A stretch of DNA of 10,264 nucleotides from Caryophanales bacterium (GTDB taxonomy: Bacteria; Bacillota_I; Bacilli_A; RFN20; JAISJY01). The notes under the pieces are model-generated. The model was not told where the DNA came from. It ran no database searches and was given only the letters and a program-made list of their open reading frames with translations. This document shows, piece by piece, positions 1 to 6,038 of the stretch (the first letter of the stretch is position 1; the number at the start of each line of letters is the position of its first letter). A program made the translations under genes and the position numbers. The stretch is taken from the NCBI GenBank assembly GCA_031261365.1, contig JAISJY010000103.1, forward strand, positions 1-10,264, read 5' to 3'.

Positions 1-40
1 AAGAAAAATACACTCAAAAACAGTTAATTTTGAGAGTGTT
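1..40. terminator. Possible bidirectional hairpin terminator
   Basis: ACACTCAAAA (10-19) pairs with TTTTGAGAGTGT (28-39) across a short loop, with a two-base GA bulge. An A-rich run (4-8) lies to the left, which reads as a T-tract on the - strand. The right side is only moderately T-rich. It most likely ends a gene lying left of the window and insulates the nuclease gene that follows. Folding was judged by eye. Confidence 0.35.
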
Positions 41-183
41 AGATGTTTCTTAGTTCTATTTAACCAAAAAGTAGTCAAATCAAGCTAAAACATATAGTGT
101 ATTTATTGGGAAATTTGTAGTAAAAGATAGTATTCGCACAATATAGTTTTCAATTATAGAGTTCATAACTCACGGAGGTTTTA
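41..183 (+). promoter_or_regulatory. Leader of the DUF1016 gene with strong ribosome binding site
   Basis: This non-coding stretch precedes the nuclease gene. GGAGG at 174-178 lies 5 bases before the ATG at 184 and fixes that start. Possible -10 hexamers (TATAGT at 93-98 and at 142-147) are present, but neither has a convincing -35 at normal spacing, so no promoter is called. I see no other structure here. Confidence 0.5.
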
Positions 184-1230
184 ATGCCCAAGAAGAAAAT
201 AACATCAATGTTGCTGGATAACAGCGTGGCTCAATTGGAAACACCTTTTTTCCGTGATATTTTTGAGTTAATAAATAAAGCACATGTCGGTTTAGCACAA
301 GCCGTAAACACAACAATGGTTGTAACATATTATGAAATCGGACGCCGAATAGTAGAAAACGAGCAAAACGGAGCAGACCGTGCAGAGTATGGTGAACAAG
401 TAATCAAGCGTTTGTCAGAGTATTTAACCGCAGAATTTGGCAAGAGTTTTTCAGTAGACAATCTCAAACTGATGAGACGCTTCTATAAGATTTATTCGGA
501 TAATCAAATTGGAGAACCACTGGTTACCCAATTCAATTCAGCAATAAGTTGGTCACATTATATTCAGCTTATGCGTATTACAAACTCTGATGAGAGGAAA
601 TTCTACGAGCAAGAAATTGTCGCTAATGGGTGGAGTAAAAGAGAATTTTATAGGCAGTTTGATACATCATTGTATGAGCGACTTGCTCTATCGAGAGATA
701 AAGACAAGGTTAAAAAACTTGCAACCCATGGGCAGATAATTCAAGCCCCAGCAGATATTTTCAAAGACCCATATGTATTGGAGTTTACAGGATTGCTTGA
801 AAAAGCAAGTTATACGGAGAAAAAACTTGAAAAAAAACTAATTGACCACTTGCACGATTTTTTACTTGAGCTGGGGAAAGGGTTCTCTTTCGTAAAACGG
901 CAGGCACGGTTCACCTTTGAGGAGGAGTCTTTCTTTGTTGACCTTGTTTTTTATAATCGTTTATTAAGGTGTTTTGTGCTTATTGACCTTAAAATTGGCA
1001 AAATAAAGCACCAAGACATCGGACAAATGCAGACCTATGTAAACTATTATGACCGTGTAGTAAAATTGCCAGACGAGAATAAAACTATTGGAATAGTGCT
1101 TTGCAAAGACAAAAAGGATGCTCTCGTTGAAATGATGTTGCCAGAAGAAAACAAGCAAATTTTCGCCGCAAAATATCAGACCATATTGCCGAGCAAGGAA
1201 GAACTCAAAAAGGCACTTAATATAGACTAA
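184..1230 (+). CDS. YhcG/DUF1016 family PDDEXK nuclease domain protein
   Basis: This 348-aa protein has the two-part layout of the YhcG (DUF1016) family. An N-terminal helical DUF1016_N domain (about residues 20-160) contains the family's EIGRRIVE and SWSHYIQLMR stretches. A C-terminal PDDEXK-like nuclease domain (about 190-340) has FVDLVFYN (D253), IDLKIG (D268, K270) and QMQTYVNYYD (Q281 onward). The length is normal and the start is set by GGAGG 5 bases upstream. The family is often found near restriction-modification genes and in defence islands, but its biochemical role is poorly settled. No methylase or restriction subunit is visible here, so it looks like an orphan. Of its 18 Arg codons 12 are CGN, against 2 of 18 in the ABC gene, and the gene looks richer in G and C than its neighbours, which suggests transfer. 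The family call is firm; the cellular role is not. Confidence 0.9.
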   Translation: MPKKKITSMLLDNSVAQLETPFFRDIFELINKAHVGLAQAVNTTMVVTYYEIGRRIVENEQNGADRAEYGEQVIKRLSEYLTAEFGKSFSVDNLKLMRRFYKIYSDNQIGEPLVTQFNSAISWSHYIQLMRITNSDERKFYEQEIVANGWSKREFYRQFDTSLYERLALSRDKDKVKKLATHGQIIQAPADIFKDPYVLEFTGLLEKASYTEKKLEKKLIDHLHDFLLELGKGFSFVKRQARFTFEEESFFVDLVFYNRLLRCFVLIDLKIGKIKHQDIGQMQTYVNYYDRVVKLPDENKTIGIVLCKDKKDALVEMMLPEENKQIFAAKYQTILPSKEELKKALNID

Positions 1231-1232
1231 TA

Positions 1233-1298
1233 ATAAGTTTATTTAAGAACTAAAAAAATATAATTCCCTTGTAAATATTTAAAAATCAACAATAAAAA
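1233..1298 (+). repeat. Direct repeat, copy 1
   Basis: This copy starts two bases after the nuclease stop codon. Its first 32 bases (1233-1264) match 2725-2756 with two mismatches, and its last 30 (1269-1298) match 2764-2793 with one. The blocks are separated by 4 bases here and 7 in copy 2. In total 59 of 62 aligned bases agree, which AT-richness alone would not produce. It marks the left edge of the cassette holding the 68-aa gene and the protease. Confidence 0.85.
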
Positions 1299-1439
1299 CA
1301 TTTTTTTCACATACTCTTCCAAAACTTAACTTTGTAAACTTATTAATATTCTTATTTTCTACTTTTTAACTTTAATGAAATATTCTTTTCAATTACTTTG
1401 AAAACTAACAGAACGGAATTAAAGTGATTTTAAAAGTAT
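1299..1439. other. Non-coding AT-rich spacer inside the cassette
   Basis: This lies between repeat copy 1 and the promoter of the 68-aa gene. I see no gene. The only structure is a short inverted repeat, TTTTCAA-N5-TTGAAAA (1386-1404), whose seven-base AT arms are expected by chance in such DNA. Confidence 0.5.
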
Positions 1440-1469
1440 TTTACATTTCCAAAGCAATGAGAGTATAAT
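1440..1469 (+). promoter_or_regulatory. Sigma-A-type promoter of the 68-aa / protease pair
   Basis: TTTACA (1440-1445, one mismatch to TTGACA) is followed 18 bases later by a perfect TATAAT (1464-1469). Transcription would start near 1476, giving a leader of about 45 bases before the ATG at 1523. It is the best-formed promoter in the window and suggests the pair carries its own promoter within the cassette. Confidence 0.65.
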
Positions 1470-1522
1470 AAAAGTACATTAAATATGACTGATAAAAATT
1501 ATTGTAAATTAAATGGAGAAAA

Positions 1523-1729
1523 ATGAAAAAAACTAATATTAAATTAAATGAAGAACAAATATACAAAGGATTTGAACTTTTAGATATTAAACAAATATAT
1601 GAAGATTTATATATTAAGAATGATTTTTTAGATTCACTTGGAAATTATATTTTTGTTACAGAAAAGAAAAACGAAACAAATAATTCATTTAGTTGTGGAA
1701 ATGTTATTTTTTATGACAAAACCATTTAA
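1523..1729 (+). CDS. Small acidic protein of unknown function, 68 aa
   Basis: I do not recognise this protein. It is 68 residues, with a Lys/Glu-rich N-terminal half (an NEEQIYKGFELLDIKQIYED stretch), a hydrophobic beta-like segment (GNYIFVTEKK), two Asn-rich patches and one Cys near the end. No signal peptide or membrane segment is visible. GGAGA at 1515-1519 supports the ATG. Its stop overlaps the start of the protease gene by one base (TAATG), the usual sign of translational coupling, so the two products are probably needed together. It could be a partner, inhibitor or substrate adaptor of the protease, or a regulator; nothing in the sequence chooses between these. The coding call rests on the RBS, promoter and coupling. 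Confidence 0.65.
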   Translation: MKKTNIKLNEEQIYKGFELLDIKQIYEDLYIKNDFLDSLGNYIFVTEKKNETNNSFSCGNVIFYDKTI

Positions 1730-2718
1730 TGAATTATACTCAATTAGATAATTATTTTGTTGGTATAATAAATCCTAAAATACAAGCATTCCTAAATAGT
1801 TCAATTGGCATTCAAATAAGACAAAATCAAGACATTCTGCAACAGAATGTTTTTAGTAATATAATTCTTCCAGAATTGAATAAACTAAGATCCGATAAAA
1901 TAAAAGATTTGTCCAATTATACAAATAGAAATACAATTGTATATTATTCTGGATGGTTGCAAGCTGTAAGAGGAAATAACGATTTTAGTATTGTTGATAA
2001 TGATATGAATGGTTTTATGAATGCGGTTTGTGGTTTGGATAAAACTAAAGGATTAGATTTGATTCTTCATACTCCAGGAGGTTCTATAGTTGCAACTGAA
2101 AGCATAGTTTCTTATCTTAAAAAAGTATTTGGAAAAAATATTAGAGTAATTGTTCCACATTTAGCAATGTCTGCAGGAACAATGATTGCCTGTGCTTCAA
2201 AGAAAATAATTTTAGGAAAACAATCTAGTTTGGGACCAATTGATCCTCAATATCGTGGAGTGTCTGCCGAAGGAGTAATTGAGGAATTCAACTTAGCAGT
2301 AACAGATACATTAGCTAGTCCAAATAAGTCACTTATATGGAAAGAAATTATAGGAAAATATGCTCCTACTTTTGTTGGAGAATGTCAAAAAGCCATTGAT
2401 TTATCAAAACTTTTAGTCACTAAATGGTTAAAATCAAATATGTTTCAAAACTCCAAAAATCAAACACATGAGGTTAAAAAAATTATGGATGAAATATCTT
2501 CTCATGCTTCAACTAAAACTCATGACAGACACTTTGATTGTGAAACTTGTAAACATATGGGGTTAAAAGTATATAAGTTAGAAAATAATTCTGTATTTCA
2601 AGATTTAATTTTAACAATACATCATTCTTTTGTTTTATCATTTAATCGTTTTCCTGAAATGATTAAAGTAATAGAAAACGATTCTAGACAAACACTAATT
2701 ACTACTGGTCAAAGATAA
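1729..2718 (+). CDS. SDH-type Clp-fold serine proteinase (SppA/S49-like), cytoplasmic
   Basis: This 329-aa protein has the landmarks of the serine dehydrogenase proteinase (SDH_protease) branch of the ClpP/crotonase fold. HTPGGS (114-119) forms the Gly-rich oxyanion turn, and MSAGT (147-151) carries the likely nucleophile S148. SSLGPIDPQY (166-175) is the conserved loop after the active site. A C-terminal block with HDRHFD (265-270), a C-x2-C (C271, C274) and LTIHHS (295-300) also matches what I recall of the family. There is no signal peptide or membrane segment, so it probably acts in the cytoplasm. It has no SD of its own and its ATG overlaps the stop of the 68-aa gene, implying re-initiation. 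Substrates of this family are largely unknown. Its place between direct repeats, next to an orphan nuclease, suggests an accessory and possibly defence or stress role; that part is inference. Confidence 0.85.
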   Translation: MNYTQLDNYFVGIINPKIQAFLNSSIGIQIRQNQDILQQNVFSNIILPELNKLRSDKIKDLSNYTNRNTIVYYSGWLQAVRGNNDFSIVDNDMNGFMNAVCGLDKTKGLDLILHTPGGSIVATESIVSYLKKVFGKNIRVIVPHLAMSAGTMIACASKKIILGKQSSLGPIDPQYRGVSAEGVIEEFNLAVTDTLASPNKSLIWKEIIGKYAPTFVGECQKAIDLSKLLVTKWLKSNMFQNSKNQTHEVKKIMDEISSHASTKTHDRHFDCETCKHMGLKVYKLENNSVFQDLILTIHHSFVLSFNRFPEMIKVIENDSRQTLITTGQR

Positions 2719-2724
2719 TAGAAT

Positions 2725-2793
2725 ATAAGTTTATTTAAGAGCTAAAAGAATATAATGGTCTTCTTGTAAATATTTAAAAATTAACAATAAAAA
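2725..2793 (+). repeat. Direct repeat, copy 2
   Basis: Second copy of the repeat at 1233-1298, starting six bases after the protease stop codon. The two conserved blocks are 2725-2756 and 2764-2793, with a 7-base spacer instead of 4. The copies lie 1492 bp apart in the same orientation. Recombination between them would remove exactly the 68-aa gene and the protease gene with their promoter. Confidence 0.85.
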
Positions 2794-2820
2794 GATTATG
2801 TCAACGCTCTCGACATAATT
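2794..2820. promoter_or_regulatory. Perfect inverted repeat (ATTATGTC-N9-GACATAAT)
   Basis: The arms at 2795-2802 and 2812-2819 are perfectly complementary over 8 bases, with a G-T pair at the outer edge and a 9-base loop. No T-tract follows on either side, so it is a poor intrinsic terminator. The arm-spacer-arm layout fits an operator, or a structured end of the repeat-bounded cassette, since it begins one base after repeat copy 2. The layout resembles CIRCE (9-N9-9), but the sequence does not. Confidence 0.4.
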
Positions 2821-2926
2821 ACAACAAAGAATATATAACTTTGCATTTTGTAATTTAGAATGAAGGCTTTTGTTAATATCTAAAACTATTTTATTAATAA
2901 AAAACACTGTTACTTGTTAAATAAAA

Positions 2927-2937
2927 GAAACGGTTTC
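2927..2937. promoter_or_regulatory. Short palindrome GAAACGGTTTC, possible operator
   Basis: Five-base arms GAAAC and GTTTC flank a single G, about 35 bases upstream of the TATAAT before the ABC gene. The halves resemble LacI/CcpA-type operator halves, but the odd-length centre does not fit the usual central CG. With such short arms it may be chance. Confidence 0.2.
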
Positions 2938-2971
2938 ATTCAAAAAAGAGATAAGTTTGGCTAACTAATAG

Positions 2972-2977
2972 TATAAT
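2972..2977 (+). promoter_or_regulatory. -10 element placing transcription start at the ABC gene ATG
   Basis: A perfect TATAAT ends 6 bases before the ATG at 2984, so transcription would begin at or next to the A of the ATG and give a leaderless message. No SD precedes this ATG, in contrast to the other first genes of transcription units seen here. There is no good -35 and no TGn extension, so the promoter is uncertain. Confidence 0.4.
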
Positions 2978-2983
2978 TTAGAT

Positions 2984-4708
2984 ATGTTTAAAAAGTTTGT
3001 TGGTTACTATAAAAATTATAAAGGTCTCTTGATAACAGACCTACTTTGTGCTTTATTAGCCTCAGGTATTGATTTATTATTCCCAATGTTCACCTCTTCT
3101 ATTTTAAAAGATGCTATTCCTAATAAGAATGTTGTGATGATTATTACTTTTTCAAGTTATCTTTTAATTTGTTATATTATCAGAATGGGACTTAATTCAT
3201 TTTTACATTATTGGGGACATATGATGGGAGCTAATATTGAAAAAGATATTAGAAAAGAACTTTATAGCCATTATCAAGAATTAGATTATAAATATTTTGA
3301 TACCCATAAAGTGGGGGCAATTATGACTAATTTAACTAGTAATATTCGAGAGATTAGTGAAATGAGCCATCATACTCCAGAAGATTTATTAATATCTTTT
3401 GTGATGTTTATTGGTAGTTTTATTATTTTATTATTTATTAATGTTATTTTAACTTTAATTTTATTTGCTTTGCTAATTATTTTGCTGGTTTTTAGTTTTA
3501 GTAGAAGACTAAAAATGGCTAAAGCGTTTAGAGAGAATAGGCTTTATCATTCTGAATTAAATGCAGGTATTGAGTCTAGTATTGGTGGAATTAGATTAAC
3601 AAAGGCTTTTGCAAATGAGCAAGAACAAATAGAAAAGTTTCAAAAAACAAATGAAAATTATGCTAAATCTTGGAAATCTAACTATAAACAAATGACTATC
3701 TTTCAAGTAGGTAATGAGTTTTTAATTTCTATTATGAACCTTGCTATTCTTTTATTAGGTGGTTATTTTGTTATCTTAGAAAAGATAGATGTGGCAGATT
3801 TAGTTTCATATTTTCTTTATATTAACTTTTTTATCACACCCATTAGAAGATTTTTAAATACTTTAGAACAGACTCAACAAGGCATGTCTGGCTTTGAAAA
3901 GTTTGTGGAAGTGATGAATGAGAAACCAACGATCGTTAGTCCTCTTAATCCTTCTTTTAAGGAAATTAAAGGAAATATCTCTTTTAAGGATGTTAGTTTT
4001 GCTTATGAACTTGATGATAATAATTATGTTATTCAAGATTTAACTTTTGAAATAAGAAGAGGGCAAATGATAGCACTTGTTGGAGAGACAGGTGTTGGAA
4101 AGACGACAATTTCTAAATTAATTCCAAGATTTTATGATGTTAATAAAGGAGTGGTAGAAGTTGATGGAGTTAATGTTAAAGATTATGATTTACACCATTT
4201 AAGAAATAATATTGGTCATGTGCAACAAGATGTCTTTATTTTTTATGGCACAATTAAAGAAAACATTATTTTTGGTAAGCCTGATGCTAATGAAGAAGAA
4301 GTTAAAAAGGCTTGTCAATTAGCATTTTTAGATGATTTTATTGTGAGTTTGGAAAAAGGTTATGATACTTTAGTGGGTGAGAGAGGAGTTAAGTTAAGTG
4401 GTGGTCAAAAGCAAAGAGTGAGTATCGCGAGACTTTTCTTAAAGAACCCTGCTATTTTAATATTAGATGAAGCAACTTCTTCTTTAGATAATAAAACAGA
4501 AAGTCATATTCAAAAATCATTAGAAAACTTATCAAAAGAGAAGACTACTTTAGTTATTGCTCATCGTTTATCAACAATTATTAATGCTGATAAAATTATT
4601 GTTTTATCTAAAAAAGGAATTGTTGAAAGCGGAACACATAATGAATTAATTCAAAAACAAGGTTATTATGCTCAATTATATTTGAGTGAAGGCTTTAAAG
4701 ATGAATAG
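2984..4708 (+). CDS. ABC exporter half-transporter (permease fused to ATPase)
   Basis: This 574-aa protein is a type IV (MsbA/Sav1866/MdlB-like) half-transporter of normal length that should work as a homodimer in the cell membrane. The six-helix permease domain covers about residues 15-310. The nucleotide-binding domain covers about 330-570, with Walker A GETGVGKTT (367-375), Q-loop Q415, signature LSGGQ (471-475), Walker B ILILDEA with catalytic E496, D-loop SSLD (499-502) and switch H527. All catalytic residues are intact. The cargo cannot be told from sequence; relatives export lipids, drugs or peptides. The start at 2984 is supported by the MFKKF-YYK-Y opening typical of these proteins, although no SD precedes it. 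The stop overlaps the next gene by 8 bases, so it heads an operon with a membrane-anchored protein and a lipoprotein fragment. Confidence 0.95.
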   Translation: MFKKFVGYYKNYKGLLITDLLCALLASGIDLLFPMFTSSILKDAIPNKNVVMIITFSSYLLICYIIRMGLNSFLHYWGHMMGANIEKDIRKELYSHYQELDYKYFDTHKVGAIMTNLTSNIREISEMSHHTPEDLLISFVMFIGSFIILLFINVILTLILFALLIILLVFSFSRRLKMAKAFRENRLYHSELNAGIESSIGGIRLTKAFANEQEQIEKFQKTNENYAKSWKSNYKQMTIFQVGNEFLISIMNLAILLLGGYFVILEKIDVADLVSYFLYINFFITPIRRFLNTLEQTQQGMSGFEKFVEVMNEKPTIVSPLNPSFKEIKGNISFKDVSFAYELDDNNYVIQDLTFEIRRGQMIALVGETGVGKTTISKLIPRFYDVNKGVVEVDGVNVKDYDLHHLRNNIGHVQQDVFIFYGTIKENIIFGKPDANEEEVKKACQLAFLDDFIVSLEKGYDTLVGERGVKLSGGQKQRVSIARLFLKNPAILILDEATSSLDNKTESHIQKSLENLSKEKTTLVIAHRLSTIINADKIIVLSKKGIVESGTHNELIQKQGYYAQLYLSEGFKDE

Positions 4709-5270
4709 TTTATTTTTTGTTGTCATAGATGATATTTGGGCTTATTCCATTATTGGAATTACAATTATTTTAGTTTTTGTTATAGAAAGATTAAAGAAAA
4801 TAAAGAATAGAAAAACAACTTTGGCTCGTATTATTTCTAATTTGATTAATGAAAACTTTACTAAAGTAAGACCAAGCAAAGAAAAGGATTATGATATTAG
4901 TTTTATGCATGGTGAGAAAGAATATCAAATAAAGGTTGAACAATTTGGTAAAAGACATTCTATTTTATTGACTAATCCTCATACAATTTATAAGAAAAAG
5001 CAAAAAGCTCCGACAGTAGCTCCGACAACAGTTATTAAATTAGGGCATTTATGTGAGTTTTTACAAAAAGAAAAAGTTGAAAAGATAGTGTTTATTGAAA
5101 AAGATGCTCTTAAAAGAACTAAATATGTTAATGAAAATGAATTAGAAGAGATTAAACCATTTGAAAAAACATTCAAAAATGTGTATATTATATACGAGAG
5201 TGAATTTATTGATTTTTTAAAGCATTTGGTTAAATTAGGAAAGGAGAAGAATAGTGAAAAAAAGAATTAA
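4701..5270 (+). CDS. Membrane-anchored protein of unknown function, 189 aa
   Basis: I do not recognise the family. One N-terminal membrane helix (about residues 13-29, AYSIIGITIILVFVIE) is followed by a Lys/Arg-rich stretch (30-40). That predicts a cytoplasmic domain of about 150 residues with alternating strands and helices (YQIKVEQF, VEKIVFIEKDAL, VYIIYESEFIDFL). The DYDISF...YQIK arrangement (D63, D65, then Q76-x-K78) loosely recalls a PDDEXK/NERD-type core, but this is weak. I chose the ATG at 4701 because GAAGG lies at 4688-4692, eight bases upstream; an in-frame GTG at 4686 would add five residues and lacks such a site. The gene overlaps the ABC gene by 8 bases (ATGAATAG), so translation is probably coupled. 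It may be an accessory subunit or simply co-transcribed. Confidence 0.8.
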   Translation: MNSLFFVVIDDIWAYSIIGITIILVFVIERLKKIKNRKTTLARIISNLINENFTKVRPSKEKDYDISFMHGEKEYQIKVEQFGKRHSILLTNPHTIYKKKQKAPTVAPTTVIKLGHLCEFLQKEKVEKIVFIEKDALKRTKYVNENELEEIKPFEKTFKNVYIIYESEFIDFLKHLVKLGKEKNSEKKN

Positions 5271-5382
5271 GTATTTGTTATTTATTTTAATGTTGTTTGT
5301 TTTGATTTCTTGTATTCCAAATAAGAAGAATAATAGTAATAATGGGGAAAACGAAGTTAAATGGTCTTCTCTAAAGTTTTAA
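5254..5382 (+). pseudogene. Lipoprotein 5' fragment: signal peptide and lipobox, then truncation
   Basis: A GTG start with AAGGAG (5241-5246) seven bases upstream opens a 42-codon frame. It has a textbook lipoprotein signal: MKKRIK, a hydrophobic core, then lipobox LISC with the lipidated Cys at residue 20. A short Asn/Lys-rich linker follows (to about residue 34). The last residues, VKWSSLKF, are read from the antisense of the convergent hydrolase gene and end at a TAA inside it. Exported lipoproteins normally have a folded domain after such a linker, so this looks like the start of a longer gene whose body was lost at a junction near 5350-5357. It also overlaps the end of the membrane-protein gene by 17 bases. 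The alternative is a genuine tiny lipoprotein, since RBS and lipobox are intact. Confidence 0.6.
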
Positions 5383-6034
5383 GGAAGTCATTAAGAATAT
5401 CTGTTTTTTTGAAAAAAGAAAAATGATTTCCTTGGGGGATTATTTTTAAGATAGAGTTTTGAATATTTTGATGTATTAGTTGTAAGTGTTTGGTTTTTAT
5501 CATATCGTGTTGCCCATATATAATTAAAGTGGGGCAAGTTATTCTTTTTAATTCTTCTATGCTTATATGTGGTTCTTTTAACATTAAGTTTAGATAGTCA
5601 TTTTTCATAAATAGAGAAGTAAATAATAAAGAAAGATAGTAAAATGTTTTAATGCCTTTGGGGTAGAGATTAGCTCCAATAATGATTAATGAGTTTATTA
5701 TTTCTAAATCTTGAGCAATTATTAAAGCAATATTACCTCCATCAGAAAAGCCTAAAAGGTTATATTTTGAATAAGGGAGTGCTTTTAATAATAAACCAAT
5801 ATGAAGAGCCATATTATTAATAGTTAAAGGATTAAGATAACTTGAAAGACCATGTCCCGGACTATCAATAGCAATAACAATATTAGTAGAGGAGTAATAA
5901 GCTATTTGTTTTTGAAAAATAGCAATGGATTCTTTGTTGCCGTGTAAAAGAACTAAAGGTATTCCTTTGTTTAATTCACCATATATTTGATAATGGAGAG
6001 TGCATTGGTTTATTTTTAAATAGTTATCTAGCAT
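5357..6034 (-). CDS. Alpha/beta hydrolase
   Basis: This 225-aa cytoplasmic hydrolase has a complete catalytic set: oxyanion HGNKE (31-35), IDSPGHG (56-62), nucleophile elbow GFSDGG with S97, acid D177 in YGQHD, and H204 in GNHFSF. The small size leaves room for only a short lid (about residues 125-165). Substrate is not predictable; esterases, lipases and C-C hydrolases share this pattern. It follows the diguanylate cyclase gene by four bases and has no clear SD, so it is probably translated by coupling as the last gene of the kinase-cyclase-hydrolase operon. Its 3' end runs convergently into the lipoprotein fragment with 26 bp of overlap and no terminator between them. The C-terminus (ILNDFLKTLEKTI) looks natural, so the damage at the junction is on the lipoprotein side. 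Confidence 0.9.
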   Translation of the reverse strand: MLDNYLKINQCTLHYQIYGELNKGIPLVLLHGNKESIAIFQKQIAYYSSTNIVIAIDSPGHGLSSYLNPLTINNMALHIGLLLKALPYSKYNLLGFSDGGNIALIIAQDLEIINSLIIIGANLYPKGIKTFYYLSLLFTSLFMKNDYLNLMLKEPHISIEELKRITCPTLIIYGQHDMIKTKHLQLIHQNIQNSILKIIPQGNHFSFFKKTDILNDFLKTLEKTI

Positions 6035-6038
6035 AGTT

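Noticed and set aside
964..1158. Open frames antisense to larger genes (also 4988-5176, 7128-7334, 7455-7745, 8259-8444)
   Set aside because: Each lies opposite a gene with clear domains and shows no family motif of its own, so these are treated as chance frames in AT-rich DNA.
1233..1298. Integron attC-like site
   Set aside because: The repeats follow stop codons as attC sites do, but they lack the paired RYYYAAC/GTTRRRY core sites and a long hairpin.
1386..1404. Inverted repeat TTTTCAA-N5-TTGAAAA
   Set aside because: Seven-base AT-only arms are expected by chance in this composition; there is no T-tract and no link to a promoter.
2074..2095. AGGAGG within the protease gene as an internal ribosome binding site
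   Set aside because: It encodes the conserved PGG of the active-site turn and no in-frame ATG or GTG follows at suitable distance.
2794..2820. CIRCE heat-shock operator
   Set aside because: The arm-N9-arm layout matches, but the arms do not resemble TTAGCACTC/GAGTGCTAA and no chaperone gene follows.
4686..4700. GTG start giving a 194-aa version of the membrane protein
   Set aside because: The ATG at 4701 has GAAGG eight bases upstream; the GTG has no such site and would add residues read from the ABC gene end.
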